Shown here piece by piece: positions 1 to 8,425 of a DNA stretch of 64,000 nucleotides (positions are counted from its first letter, which is position 1; each line of letters opens with the position of its first letter). Source of the DNA: Limiplasma pullistercoris (GTDB lineage: Bacteria > Bacillota > Clostridia > Christensenellales > Aristaeellaceae). The translations under genes and the position numbers were made by a program. Under the pieces are notes generated by a model. That model did no database searches and had not been told where the DNA came from. It saw only the letters and a program-made list of their open reading frames with translations. The stretch covers positions 17,107-81,106 of the forward strand of contig DVMC01000066.1 of assembly GCA_018715165.1 (NCBI GenBank), read 5' to 3'.

Positions 1-609
1 ATGCGGCCCAAGGCCTACGGCAAACCTCTGCCGGACGGCAAGCGCCGCTTCAGCTACGTGTGCCTGACGAAAATCGACAGTTGCGGCGCGCGCTGCGCCA
101 TGCCGAATGCCCCAGGCCGCGACGTGGACGCCTTGGTCATTAAAGAACTAACCAGCCTTACCTCCGACGGCGGCGCCATCAGCACGCTTCGCAGCGAAGC
201 CCGCCTTGCCCAGGGCGAGGCGCGGCGCACGCATGCCGAAGCCGTGGCCACGCACGAAAAGGCCATCGCCTCCATGCAAAAAAAGGTGGACAAGCTGGTG
301 GACGCGCTGGCCACCGGCGCGCCGGAGGGGGCCCGCCAGCGCATCCTGTGCGAAATCGACCGCTATGAGCAGGAGATCGAGCAGCACCGCGACGCGCTGA
401 GCGAGCTCAACGCCTCCGTCCTGCTCGACGCCGATCCCTCCGCCCTCCTTGACGCCGCTTTCTCCGCGCTGGAGAGCTTCCGCACCAGCTTCTCTTCCCT
501 CACGCACGACGAGCAGCGCCGCGCTATCCGCGCCCTGGTCGATCGCATCACCTGGGACGGCAAAAACGTGTCCATCGAAGTATTCGGAGAAAAAACGCTC
601 CCAAAATAG
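1..609 (+). CDS. Large serine recombinase, C-terminal part (5' end outside window)
   Basis: This is the C-terminal 202 codons of a site-specific serine recombinase; the frame is open to the window edge, so the catalytic domain lies upstream. The visible part begins in a recombinase zinc-beta-ribbon (a Y-x-C and an SCGARC pair at about residues 19-32). A long charged coiled coil follows at about residues 60-140, then a tail with the pattern LTHDEQRRAIRALVDRI typical of large serine integrases and TnpX/TndX-like transposases. Such enzymes move conjugative or mobilisable elements and phages. The stop codon lies at the edge of an interrupted host gene on the other strand, as expected if the recombinase sits at the element end. 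Family assignment is firm; the type of element cannot be told. Confidence 0.85.
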   Translation: MRPKAYGKPLPDGKRRFSYVCLTKIDSCGARCAMPNAPGRDVDALVIKELTSLTSDGGAISTLRSEARLAQGEARRTHAEAVATHEKAIASMQKKVDKLVDALATGAPEGARQRILCEIDRYEQEIEQHRDALSELNASVLLDADPSALLDAAFSALESFRTSFSSLTHDEQRRAIRALVDRITWDGKNVSIEVFGEKTLPK

Positions 610-1088
610 CGGGGGCGTTGCCGTCGTGGAAAGGTAGGTTTATCCACCGTAATCACGCCCTTGCCGATGTACTCTACACAGCGACTATCCACGAAGAGGA
701 TGTCGATGGGCACGTCGATCTTGCAGCGCACGCGGGCGAAGCAGGGACGGTCGCACAGGCGTTCCACGGACAGGTTGCGAATGGTGCCTTCCGTGGTGGT
801 GGAGCGGCAGCTTTCGAACGTGATGGGCGGTACGGGCGGGCTGGTGGGGGGCACGGTTTCGGTGTTGTCGTCGCAGCAGCAGTTGCAGCTGCAGCAGTTG
901 TTGGCCACCATGGCGTAGCTGGTGATGGTTACTTCCTTGTCATCCAGCTGCTCCTGCTGCAGGCAGCTGTCGTATACGCGCTTGACCTGCACGCATACCT
1001 TTTCCTGCAGTCCGTCCAGCGCGCTGCCATTGGTGATGGTGCCGGGGCAGCAACAGGGGTTGGCGTTTTTGTAAGAGTAAAAGGACAT
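610..1088 (-). pseudogene. Cysteine-rich conserved protein, probably truncated by element insertion
   Basis: The reading frame starts at ATG 1088, preceded by AAGGAGG at 7 nt (a GTG at 1094 is too close to it). About 150 residues look genuine: an N-terminal NPCCCPG, a GLQEKVCVQVKRVYDSCLQQ segment, a CCSCNCCC cluster, a Pro-rich linker and a second cysteine-containing region ending near ITVDKPTFPRR. After that the frame runs antisense through the serine recombinase to position 363 with Arg/Ser-rich shadow sequence, so the native C-terminus is lost. I infer that the recombinase-bearing element inserted into this gene at about 610-640. Cys-rich proteins of this kind occur in sporulating clostridia, but I do not know a function; a spore-coat role is only a guess. 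Confidence 0.6.
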
Positions 1089-1208
1089 TGGCACGCCTCC
1101 TTCTTTGTTCGTCGGCCGCAGGGAGGCTTTGGCATGGCAGCGTCCCTTGCGCCGTTCACTGATACAGTATGACGGCGGGACGGACGCGTGCGGAAAACGT
1201 TTTGGCTT

Positions 1209-2159
1209 TCAAACTTCTTTTGGCAGGATGCGCTCCACGGTATATCCCATCTCCTCAAGGCAGGTCAAGACGCTGTCTCCGTCAAGCACCAGGTGCAAAA
1301 GGCCCAGGGTCACAAAATGCGTCTCCCCCGTCTCCAGCCATTCGGCCATCCGGCGGGCCATGCGCGCGTTGCGGTCGGTCACCAGCGCGGCGTGATATTC
1401 CCTGGCCAGGGCCTGATCGGGTTCGGCGGCCATGCCGTCCAGGTAGGCGGATGCAAAGGCCTCCACGTCGCCCGCGCGCCACCAGTCGGGCCATAGGTCG
1501 ATGGATGCATCCATGCCGGTGGCGCTCTCCGGCTCCAGAATCACACGGCAGGTGGAACATAGCAGGGATTCCTGGAGCGCAGGGCTCAATCCGTCCAGCA
1601 CCTCCAGTTCGGCGCGCGTGTCCTCGAGCCAGGCCTGAGGCTTATTGCCGCCCAGCTTGCGCACCTGCTCCTCCACGCCAAGCGAGACGGACGCTTTGCT
1701 TCCCTTCGCCCCCAGCGTAGCGGCCACCGCGCCGGTGTTGAGCATGCTCATCACGGCCCAAGGTTTAAGCGCGTCCAGACTGTCCATTTGGTAGCCCGCC
1801 TGCCGCGCCGCACGGACCACCAGCGCGTAGGTGTCCGCGCTCACAAGGCTCTCCAGGCTTTCGCCCTCCGGACAGCACATCAGCTCCCGATAGGCGGCCT
1901 GTGCCTGCGCGCTTTGGGTGTCGCACTCAAAGGCCAGCACATCCGCGACTTCCAGCGCATCCAGAATGTGCTGCCCCATGGGGTACATCTCCTCGCTGCC
2001 CACATGGATGCTGCCCAGCAGATACAGCTCGCTTTTTCCACCGGTCACGCGGTACAAAAGGCCAGCGCTCCCTTCCCTTTGCGGGGCGCAGCCGCCAGCG
2101 CCCAGGGGCAGCAGCAGTGTCAGCGCAAGGGCGATCATCCTTGTCCCCCTTCTTCGCAT
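1209..2159 (-). CDS. TraB/GumN family lipoprotein
   Basis: A 316-residue exported protein of the TraB/GumN (PF01963) superfamily, putative metal-dependent hydrolases related to Tiki and erythromycin-esterase folds; bacterial members have no settled substrate. The N-terminus is Arg-rich, then hydrophobic, ending in a lipobox-like LGAGGC, so it is probably lipid-anchored on the outside. The family signature LLGSIHVGSEEMYP is at about residues 47-60, a conserved acidic FECDT follows, and a C-terminal FVTLGLLHL occupies the place of the usual G-x-x-H-L motif. The start is chosen because GGAGG lies 7 nt upstream; it overlaps the end of the upstream helicase gene by 25 nt, which implies translational coupling. 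Confidence 0.8.
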   Translation of the reverse strand: MRRRGTRMIALALTLLLPLGAGGCAPQREGSAGLLYRVTGGKSELYLLGSIHVGSEEMYPMGQHILDALEVADVLAFECDTQSAQAQAAYRELMCCPEGESLESLVSADTYALVVRAARQAGYQMDSLDALKPWAVMSMLNTGAVAATLGAKGSKASVSLGVEEQVRKLGGNKPQAWLEDTRAELEVLDGLSPALQESLLCSTCRVILEPESATGMDASIDLWPDWWRAGDVEAFASAYLDGMAAEPDQALAREYHAALVTDRNARMARRMAEWLETGETHFVTLGLLHLVLDGDSVLTCLEEMGYTVERILPKEV

Positions 2160-4447
2160 GTCGGTTCCTCCAATCTTCGCACGGCCGGGGCGATGTCCTC
2201 ATCCCATAGCTGCCAGCTTGCGGGCAGCAGCGCCGTATACGCGGGATCATAGTAGCGTCCATCCAGCAGCAGCACGATGCCCCTGTCGCTTTCGGAGCGG
2301 ACGACGCGCCCCGCGGCCTGGAGCACCTTATGCATGCCCGGAATACGGCAGGCATAGGCGAACCCGTCGCCAAAATGCCGCTGATAGCAGGCGCGCACAG
2401 CAGCCAGCCGCGCGCTGGGCACGGGCAGCCCCATGCCGATCACCGCCGCGCCGATCAGCCGTTCGCCGGGCAGGTCGATGCCCTCGCTGAACAGCCCTCC
2501 CAGCACACACAGGCCCAGCTTGGGGCCTTTTTCCTTTTCGAAGGCGCTAAGAAAGGCGGTCTGTTCATCTCCCTGCATATCGCGGCGCTGCACCAGCAAC
2601 GGCGGCAGGTTTTCCATTTTCTTCAGGCAGTCCAGCACCAGCGAAAGATAGGCATAGCTGGGAAAATAGGCGATGTAGCTACCCGGGCGGGCGGCCACCA
2701 GCTCGCACAGCGCCCCGGCGATCTGCGCCGCGGTACCCTTCCGTCGGTCGTAGGCGGTATTGACGCGCCTGCGCACCACCATCAGGTTGCGTGGGTCAAA
2801 CGGCGAAGGCAGCGCAAAGCACGCGTCCTCCTCCTCGCCGCCCAGCAGCCGCTTCATGGCGGGCAGAGGCGTCAGCGTGGCCGAGAAGAAAACCGCGCCC
2901 CGCACCCCACGCGTCACGCGTGCGATCTCCTTGCCGGGCAGCAGGCAGTACAGCGCGAGCGTCCGTTCCCGTCCCCGGCCTTCCAGCAGCACGGCGTAGT
3001 CCTCATCCAGATGCTCCGCCGCGTAGCGAAAGGCCATGAGCATGCGCGTCGCGTCCATCGCTTCCGCGCCCCCGCCCCGCGCCATGAGGGCCAGGCCTTG
3101 TGCCAGCGCTTCATTCGCAGCCTGTACGATATCTTCCGGCAGCGCGTCCAGCTCGCACTCAAAGGGGCCGGCTTCTCCCTCCCCCAGCGCGCGCAACGCC
3201 CGAATCAGCGCCGTCAGCGCGCGGTAGTATGGTGTTTTGCGGCCCGCGCGCTTACCATGCTCCGCGCGCAGACGGGCCAGTTCCCGGCTGTCCAGCGCGC
3301 CGGACAGGCTGTCGCGCACACGTTCCACAGCGTGATGCGCCTCGTCCACCAGAAGGGTCAGGTCCCTTCGCCGCTGAAACAGCCGCTTGACCTGCGCAAA
3401 GGGGTCAAAGGCGTAGTTGAGGTCCATCAGCACCACATCCGCCAGTTCCACCAGCGCGAGGGCCAGTTCAAAGGGGCATACGCTGTGCCGCTCCGCCGCC
3501 CGGATGATGCGCTCGTCCGTCCATACCGCATCCCGGCAGGTCAGCAACTCGTCCACCGCCTCCCCCTGACGCAGGTAATGCCCCCTGGCGCGGGGGCAGA
3601 AGTCCGGGTGGCACCGCGTCGGGGCGGGGCAGAGCTTTTCCTTGGCGGTGAGCACCGTGCAGCGGGCCCGCATGCCCTGGCCGTACATGCGTTCCAGCGC
3701 GTGAACAGGGCTCTGACGGGCGGTGTTTCGCGCCGTCAAGTACAGCGCCTTGCCGGTGATTCCCTCCCCCAGAGCCTTCAGCGCGGGATACAGCACCGCC
3801 ACGCTCTTGCCCGTACCGGTGGGCAGGCTGGCGAACAGCCGCTTTTTGCGCCGGATGGCGGTATATACCTGCACGGCCAGCTCGCGCTGGCCCTTGCGGT
3901 AGGCTTCGTGGGGAAAGGCGAGCGCCCGCAGGCTCTCGTCCCGCTCGCGGCGGTACGCGCTCTCGCGCAGGGCGAAGGCCGTCCATGGCTCCAGCAGCCC
4001 CTTGAGGGCGGCGTCCAGCTCGTCCCGGCCCAGCGTTTCCTCATGGCGGGAGAGCGGCTCCCCCGCCTCGTTCACATAACAGACGCACAGCCGCACCTGC
4101 CCGCAGGGCTTTTCCTGCGTAAGCATCGCGCCGTAGCACAGCGCCTGGGCCCGGTGTTCCGGCAGCGGCTCCGGGCGCGCCTGGGCGCTCAGCTTGATCT
4201 CCTCCACAAAGGGCACGTCGCCGTCCTCAAACAGGTCCATGCGCCCATAGACCGTTACTTCCGCGCCCAGGCACAAAAAAGCATGGCGGATGACCTTTTC
4301 GCTTTCACCCTCTGCTTCGGCCTGCCGCGCCCGGTGCGCCCGTCCGCCGGCCAGCATGCGCTCCGCATCCTCCGCAGGGGTGATATCCGGCGGAAAACAG
4401 GAAAAGGCCACCAGCTCGCGCACGGAGACCCGAAACGTTTCTCCCAC
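2135..4447 (-). CDS. DinG/XPD-like Fe-S helicase with N-terminal PD-(D/E)XK nuclease domain
   Basis: A 770-residue Rad3/XPD/DinG-family superfamily 2 DNA helicase. The N-terminal ~160 residues look like a Cas4/RecB-type nuclease: GRMD (D71) followed by VEEIK (E83, K85). The helicase part has Walker A SLPTGTGKS (about 207-215), an Fe-S cluster insert with Cys273, Cys279, Cys284 and Cys324 (CPFE), Walker B DEAH at 368-371, and the C-terminal motor motifs FFSATLTP and QAAGRVVRSESDRG. DinG-type enzymes unwind 5'-tailed duplexes, D-loops and R-loops. It lies 27 nt after the YugP-type peptidase gene and overlaps the TraB gene, so the three probably form one operon. Nuclease activity is inferred from motifs only. 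Confidence 0.88.
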   Translation of the reverse strand: MGETFRVSVRELVAFSCFPPDITPAEDAERMLAGGRAHRARQAEAEGESEKVIRHAFLCLGAEVTVYGRMDLFEDGDVPFVEEIKLSAQARPEPLPEHRAQALCYGAMLTQEKPCGQVRLCVCYVNEAGEPLSRHEETLGRDELDAALKGLLEPWTAFALRESAYRRERDESLRALAFPHEAYRKGQRELAVQVYTAIRRKKRLFASLPTGTGKSVAVLYPALKALGEGITGKALYLTARNTARQSPVHALERMYGQGMRARCTVLTAKEKLCPAPTRCHPDFCPRARGHYLRQGEAVDELLTCRDAVWTDERIIRAAERHSVCPFELALALVELADVVLMDLNYAFDPFAQVKRLFQRRRDLTLLVDEAHHAVERVRDSLSGALDSRELARLRAEHGKRAGRKTPYYRALTALIRALRALGEGEAGPFECELDALPEDIVQAANEALAQGLALMARGGGAEAMDATRMLMAFRYAAEHLDEDYAVLLEGRGRERTLALYCLLPGKEIARVTRGVRGAVFFSATLTPLPAMKRLLGGEEEDACFALPSPFDPRNLMVVRRRVNTAYDRRKGTAAQIAGALCELVAARPGSYIAYFPSYAYLSLVLDCLKKMENLPPLLVQRRDMQGDEQTAFLSAFEKEKGPKLGLCVLGGLFSEGIDLPGERLIGAAVIGMGLPVPSARLAAVRACYQRHFGDGFAYACRIPGMHKVLQAAGRVVRSESDRGIVLLLDGRYYDPAYTALLPASWQLWDEDIAPAVRRLEEPTCEEGGQG

Positions 4448-4474
4448 GGCTGTGGCCCTCCTTTTTTTCCTCGG

Positions 4475-5158
4475 TCAATCCCTGCGGTCGCGTGCGATGA
4501 TGAGCAGGCGCACCAGCTGCAAAAGGCTGCTGATGGCGGCCGCCACATAGGTCAAGGCCGCGGCATTGAGCACCGCGCGCGCACCGTCCATCTCGTCCCG
4601 GCTCAAATAGCCCTGCTCTTCCAGCACGCTGAGGGCGCGGCCGCTGGCATTGAACTCCACCGGCAGCGTAACCAGCGCAAACACCAGCGTGAGCGCAAAG
4701 CAGGCGATGCCCACATAGAGCAGCGGTTCCCAGCTGAACACGAGGCCCAGCAGAAAGATGGGGAAGTACAGGTTGCTGCCCAGATTGACCACCGGCACCA
4801 GCGCGCTGCGCAGCTTGAGAGGCGCATAGCCCTCATGCTGCTGCATGGCGTGCCCGCATTCATGCGCCGCCACGCCGATGGCGGCCACGCTGGTGGAGCC
4901 ATACACGCCGTCGCTCAAGCGCAAGGTGTTGTTTCGCGGGTCATAGTGGTCCGTCAGGTTCCCGGAAACCGTCCGCACGCTCACCTCTCCGCAGCCGCTG
5001 CGGTTGAGCATCGACCGGGCGACCTCCTCCGCGCTCATGCCGTTATGCGCGTGCACGGCGCTGTACTTCTTGAAGGCCGACGATACCCGCATCTGCGCCC
5101 ACAGTCCCAACAGCAGGCCGGGAATCACAAAAATCATGGTCCAATCCCAATAGAACAT
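4475..5158 (-). CDS. YugP-type membrane zinc metallopeptidase
   Basis: A 227-residue membrane protease of the Zn_peptidase_2 family (PF04298, B. subtilis YugP-like). The start at 5158 is set by GAGGAGG 8-10 nt upstream and gives MFYWDWTMIFVIPG, a first transmembrane segment. The zinc motif HECGH is at residues 99-103 (family HExxH), followed by two hydrophobic segments at about 120-165 and a C-terminal one ending in VRLLIIARDRRD. The substrates of this family are not established. It is the first gene of a probable operon with the helicase and TraB genes. Confidence 0.87.
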   Translation of the reverse strand: MFYWDWTMIFVIPGLLLGLWAQMRVSSAFKKYSAVHAHNGMSAEEVARSMLNRSGCGEVSVRTVSGNLTDHYDPRNNTLRLSDGVYGSTSVAAIGVAAHECGHAMQQHEGYAPLKLRSALVPVVNLGSNLYFPIFLLGLVFSWEPLLYVGIACFALTLVFALVTLPVEFNASGRALSVLEEQGYLSRDEMDGARAVLNAAALTYVAAAISSLLQLVRLLIIARDRRD

Positions 5159-5175
5159 GGATGCTCCTCCTCGCT

Positions 5176-5195
5176 GGGCCGCTCTTGAGCGGCCC
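5176..5195 (-). promoter_or_regulatory. Perfect hairpin at the predicted 5' end of the YugP mRNA
   Basis: GGGCCGCTC and GAGCGGCCC pair over 9 bp around a 2-nt centre. The hairpin begins at about the predicted transcription start and ends 18 nt before the YugP ribosome binding region. No T-run follows, so it is not a classical terminator. A 5'-terminal stem-loop could protect the mRNA from decay; that is inference. Confidence 0.45.
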
Positions 5196-5201
5196 ATGCT
5201 T

Positions 5202-5228
5202 AGCATACACCATTCCCACGGAAATTCA
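5202..5228 (-). promoter_or_regulatory. Sigma-A type promoter for the YugP operon
   Basis: On the minus strand a TTGAAT -35 is followed after 16 nt by TATGCT (rc at 5202-5207). The start would be at about 5195, directly ahead of the hairpin at 5176-5195. Confidence 0.45.
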
Positions 5229-5263
5229 ACCCGCCTGGCGCCGAAATGTCGTTTTTGCGCCGC

Positions 5264-5293
5264 GTATACCTCAACCTGCCCGCGGGCAGGCTA
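5264..5293 (+). promoter_or_regulatory. Possible sigma-F promoter of spoIIR, overlapping a 16-bp palindrome
   Basis: GTATA (5264-5268), a 15-nt spacer and GGGCAGGCTA (5284-5293) resemble the forespore sigma-F consensus (GYATA, 15 nt, GGNNANANTW) with one mismatch in the -10. spoIIR is a known sigma-F gene in B. subtilis. The start would fall at about 5299-5300, making a very short leader that begins at the ribosome binding site, which weakens the call. The region also contains the perfect palindrome CCTGCCCG/CGGGCAGG at 5275-5290. Confidence 0.3.
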
Positions 5294-5311
5294 TACGCGG
5301 GAGGGATGCGT

Positions 5312-5950
5312 ATGCTCCGAAGGCTTCATCCGCGGCGTTCCCTGTGGCTGAACGCTGCGTTGGCCCTGATCTTCGCGGCGGCTTTTTTTCTGGTGTTGCT
5401 CTGGCCGCTTCGTTCTTTGGGCGCTGCTGTTGAATATACCCCGGAGGAACGCTCCCTGCTTGAAGCCCTCGAAAGCGGAGAGATCATCCGCCTGCATGTG
5501 CTGGCCGACGGCGACGATGCGGAGAGCCAGCGCGTCAAGCTGTGCGTGCGCGACGCGCTGATCGCCGCCTTCGGCGAAATGCTGCTGAACGCCTCCCATG
5601 CCGACGCGGACGCGGTATATGAAACGCTTTTGACCCATGTGGAGCAGATGGAGGAAGCGGCGCTTGCCTGCGCCCGCGAAAACGGCTTCCACGGTTCCGT
5701 GACCGCCGAAGCGGGGGTTCTGGACCTGCCGCCCAAAACCTACGGACAGGTAACGCTTCCACAGGGGAAATACCGCGCCCTGCGCGTGACGCTGGGCAGC
5801 GGCCAGGGGCAAAACTGGTGGTGCGTGCTGTTTCCCCAGCTGTGTCTGGCGGTATCCTCCGACGGTGTGGAGGCGAAGCCTGCCGCGGTGCCCGACCTGA
5901 CCTGGGACGCGGAGCGCATCTTCTCCCAATGGCTGATTTTTCCCCTCTGA
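5312..5950 (+). CDS. spoIIR: Stage II sporulation protein R
   Basis: A 212-residue secreted signalling protein. In B. subtilis SpoIIR is made in the forespore, exported to the intermembrane space and triggers SpoIIGA-dependent processing of pro-sigma-E in the mother cell. The N-terminus has an Arg-rich start and one hydrophobic segment (WLNAALALIFAAAFFLVLL). Family signatures are EIIRLHVLADGDDAESQRVKL, VRDALIAAF and GQNWWCVLFPQLCL. The start at 5312 is chosen because GGAGGG (5300-5305) lies 6 nt upstream; ATG 5306 directly abuts it. It is divergent from the YugP operon. Confidence 0.93.
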   Translation: MLRRLHPRRSLWLNAALALIFAAAFFLVLLWPLRSLGAAVEYTPEERSLLEALESGEIIRLHVLADGDDAESQRVKLCVRDALIAAFGEMLLNASHADADAVYETLLTHVEQMEEAALACARENGFHGSVTAEAGVLDLPPKTYGQVTLPQGKYRALRVTLGSGQGQNWWCVLFPQLCLAVSSDGVEAKPAAVPDLTWDAERIFSQWLIFPL

Positions 5951-5971
5951 CGCGCGCAGGCGCGCAAAATA

Positions 5972-5980
5972 TGCTATAAT
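5972..5980 (+). promoter_or_regulatory. Extended -10 promoter for ygiQ
   Basis: TGCTATAAT is an extended -10 (TGn plus consensus TATAAT at 5975-5980). No convincing -35 is present 17 nt upstream. It lies just after the spoIIR stop and 32 nt before the ygiQ start. Confidence 0.5.
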
Positions 5981-6012
5981 GGTCGCATCTCAATCCATGG
6001 AGGTGCGCCGTG

Positions 6013-7998
6013 ATGCCAGGCCCGTTTTTGCCCGTCACGCCCGAAGAGGTTGCCCAACTGGGCTGGGACGCGCCCGATTTCGTCTATGCCGTGGGCGAGG
6101 CCTATGTGGATCATCCCTCCTTCGGGCATGCCATCATCGGCCGGGTGCTGGAGGCGGCGGGCTACCGCGTGGCCATGCTCTGCCTGCCGGAATACCACAG
6201 CGCGGAGGCGTTCAAGCGCTTCGGCAGGCCAAAGCTCGGCTTTCTGGTCTCCTCCGGCGTGATCGACAGCATGGTCAATCACTACACCGTCGCGCGCAAG
6301 CGGCGAAATACGGACGTGTACGCCCCCGGCGGGCGTGCGGGCCTGCGTCCCGACCGCGCGGTCACGGTGTACTGCAACCGCATCCACGAGGCGTATCCGG
6401 GCGTGCCGGTGCTTATCGGCGGGGTGGAGGCGTCGCTGCGCCGCTTTTCGCACTATGATTACTGGGACGACAAGGTGCGCCGCAGCGTACTGGTGGACAG
6501 CGCCGCCACGCTGCTGCTATACGGTATGGGGGAAAACACCATTCTGGACTGCTGCGACTGGGTGCGCCGCGGCATGCCCGCGTATGAGCTGCCCAAGCTG
6601 CGCGGCGTGTGCTACATGGCCAAGCAGCCCCCCAGGGATACGCTGCTCCTGCCCTCGCATGCCGAGGTCGCCGCGGACAAGCGCGCGTACTGCCAGGCCT
6701 TTCTGATGGAATATCAGGAGCAGGACCCCGTGCGTGGGCGCGCGCTGTGCCAGCAGCAGGACGCCCAGCGCTACCTGGTGCAGAACCCGCCTGCGCTGCC
6801 GCTTACGCGCCAGGAATTGGACCGCGTATACGACCTGCCCTTCACCCGGCTCGCCCACCCGATGTACGACGCGCTGGGCGGCGTGCCCGCGCTCCAGGAG
6901 GTGCGCTTCTCCATCAGCGCGGTGCGCGGCTGCTTCGGCTCTTGCAGTTTTTGCGCCCTCACCTTTCACCAGGGGCGCATCGTATCCTCCCGCAGCGAGG
7001 AATCGCTGTTGAAGGAAGCGCGCCTTCTGGCCTCTTTTCCCGATTTCAAGGGCTACATCCACGACGTGGGCGGCCCCACGGCCAATTTCCGCCAACCCGC
7101 GTGCGACCGCCAGCTGCGCGAGGGCGCATGCAGGAACCGGCAATGCCTCTACCCCACCCCCTGCAAGCGCATGCGCGTCAGCCATGAAGAATTGATTTCC
7201 CTGCTTCGCAAGATGCGCGCCATTCCGGGCGTGAAAAAGGTGTTCATCCGCTCCGGCATCCGATATGATTATCTCATGGCCGACAAAAGCGACGCCTTCC
7301 TGACCGAGCTGTGCCGCTACCACATCAGCGGCCAATTGAAGGTCGCGCCGGAGCATATCAGCCCGAACGTGCTCTCCCGCATGGGCAAGCCCCGCCGCGA
7401 GGTATACGAGGCCTTTGTGGACCGCTACAACGCTGTCAACCGTAAATACGGCCTGAACCAATACCTGGTGCCGTATCTGATGAGCAGCCATCCCGGCAGC
7501 ACCCTGCGCGACGCGGTGGAGTTGGCGGAATATCTGCGCGACACGGGACATCAGCCGGAGCAGGTGCAGGATTTTTACCCCACGCCGGGCACGCTGAGCA
7601 CCTGCATGTACTACACCGGGCTGGTCCCGCGCGACATGCAGCCCGTATATGTGCCCAAAAGCCCGCATGAAAAAGCCATGCAGCGCGCCCTGTTGCAGTA
7701 CCGCAACCCGGCCAATCACGACCTGGTGCGCGAGGCGCTGCGGCTGTGCGGCAGGGATGATCTGATCGGCTTCGGCCCGCATGCGCTGGTTCCGCCGCGC
7801 ACGATCCGCGCATCGGCAGACGGGCGTTCCCGCCAAAAGGCTGCCCATGAGGAGAAAGGCGTTCGAACGCAAAGAAGCGTCTCCGCCCGGTCAAACGTTC
7901 CCACAGCTCGCCGTGCGGAGCGGACAGGCCGCCAGACGGACCGCGCCGTATCCCGGCGTGACAGCCGCGCCAGTCGCAGAGGAGGCGGGCGCTCATGA
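6013..7998 (+). CDS. ygiQ: YgiQ family radical SAM protein
   Basis: A 661-residue YgiQ-type protein (UPF0313). The radical SAM cluster motif is C307-x3-C311-x2-C314 in RGCFGSCSFCALTFHQGR, 4Fe-4S with S-adenosylmethionine. The N-terminal half carries the family-specific GEAYVDHPSFGHAIIGRVLE and GVEASLRRFSHYDYW, and the C-terminal part the YgiQ-specific QVQDFYPTPGTLSTCMYYTG. The reaction is not established. The last ~65 residues are Arg/Ser-rich and probably disordered. ATG 6013 is preferred over GTG 6010 because GGAGGT ends 8 nt upstream. Its stop overlaps the next start (ATGA). Confidence 0.9.
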   Translation: MPGPFLPVTPEEVAQLGWDAPDFVYAVGEAYVDHPSFGHAIIGRVLEAAGYRVAMLCLPEYHSAEAFKRFGRPKLGFLVSSGVIDSMVNHYTVARKRRNTDVYAPGGRAGLRPDRAVTVYCNRIHEAYPGVPVLIGGVEASLRRFSHYDYWDDKVRRSVLVDSAATLLLYGMGENTILDCCDWVRRGMPAYELPKLRGVCYMAKQPPRDTLLLPSHAEVAADKRAYCQAFLMEYQEQDPVRGRALCQQQDAQRYLVQNPPALPLTRQELDRVYDLPFTRLAHPMYDALGGVPALQEVRFSISAVRGCFGSCSFCALTFHQGRIVSSRSEESLLKEARLLASFPDFKGYIHDVGGPTANFRQPACDRQLREGACRNRQCLYPTPCKRMRVSHEELISLLRKMRAIPGVKKVFIRSGIRYDYLMADKSDAFLTELCRYHISGQLKVAPEHISPNVLSRMGKPRREVYEAFVDRYNAVNRKYGLNQYLVPYLMSSHPGSTLRDAVELAEYLRDTGHQPEQVQDFYPTPGTLSTCMYYTGLVPRDMQPVYVPKSPHEKAMQRALLQYRNPANHDLVREALRLCGRDDLIGFGPHALVPPRTIRASADGRSRQKAAHEEKGVRTQRSVSARSNVPTARRAERTGRQTDRAVSRRDSRASRRGGGRS

Positions 7999-8360
7999 AT
8001 CTGGACGCCTACTGGCGCGCCGTTCTGGCGCAGGATGCGGACGGTATGCGCGCCTTTCTTGCACCGGACGCCGTCATTTGCTGGCCCAATACGGGCGAGC
8101 GCTTTTCCGCGGAGACATTTATCCGGGTCAACTGCGCCTATCCCGGGGCGTGGAAGGGCGGGCTGGAGCGCGTGGAGTATGCCGGGGACGTAGCCGTCTG
8201 TGTGGTCCGGGTCCAATCGGCGGATGACGCCAGCTCCCTGCATGCGGTTTCCTTTCTGCGCCTTGACGGAGAGAGGATCGCGCGCATCGACGAATACTGG
8301 AGCGACGACGGCCCCGTGCCGTCGTGGCGGCAAAAGCTGCTGGGGAGCTCAGAAACATGA
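7995..8360 (+). CDS. SnoaL/NTF2-like small protein
   Basis: A 121-residue protein with the pattern of the NTF2-like/SnoaL cone fold: an N-terminal helix YWRAVLAQDADGMRAFLAPDAVICWPNTGE and a C-terminal sheet ending LDGERIARIDEYWSDDG. Such proteins act as small-molecule binding domains, isomerases or unassigned stand-alone proteins. The ATG overlaps the ygiQ stop by 4 nt, so it is translationally coupled to it. No catalytic assignment is possible. Confidence 0.75.
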   Translation: MNLDAYWRAVLAQDADGMRAFLAPDAVICWPNTGERFSAETFIRVNCAYPGAWKGGLERVEYAGDVAVCVVRVQSADDASSLHAVSFLRLDGERIARIDEYWSDDGPVPSWRQKLLGSSET

Positions 8361-8386
8361 AGTCAATGAAAAAGTGAATTTGAAAA

Positions 8387-8412
8387 GCGCGGACCGCATG
8401 TGCGGTCCGCGC
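8387..8412 (-). terminator. Intrinsic terminator, probably bidirectional
   Basis: GCGCGGACCGCA and TGCGGTCCGCGC form a 12-bp stem with a minimal loop. On the minus strand TTTTCAAATT follows, fitting termination of the DUF3298 gene. On the plus strand the weaker CAGTCTTTGTTTG follows, after the SnoaL-like gene. Confidence 0.75.
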
Positions 8413-8425
8413 CAGTCTTTGTTTG

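Noticed and set aside
2330..5188. 952-codon plus-strand frame across the helicase and YugP genes
   Set aside because: It spans two well-supported genes on the other strand and shows no motif or ribosome binding site.
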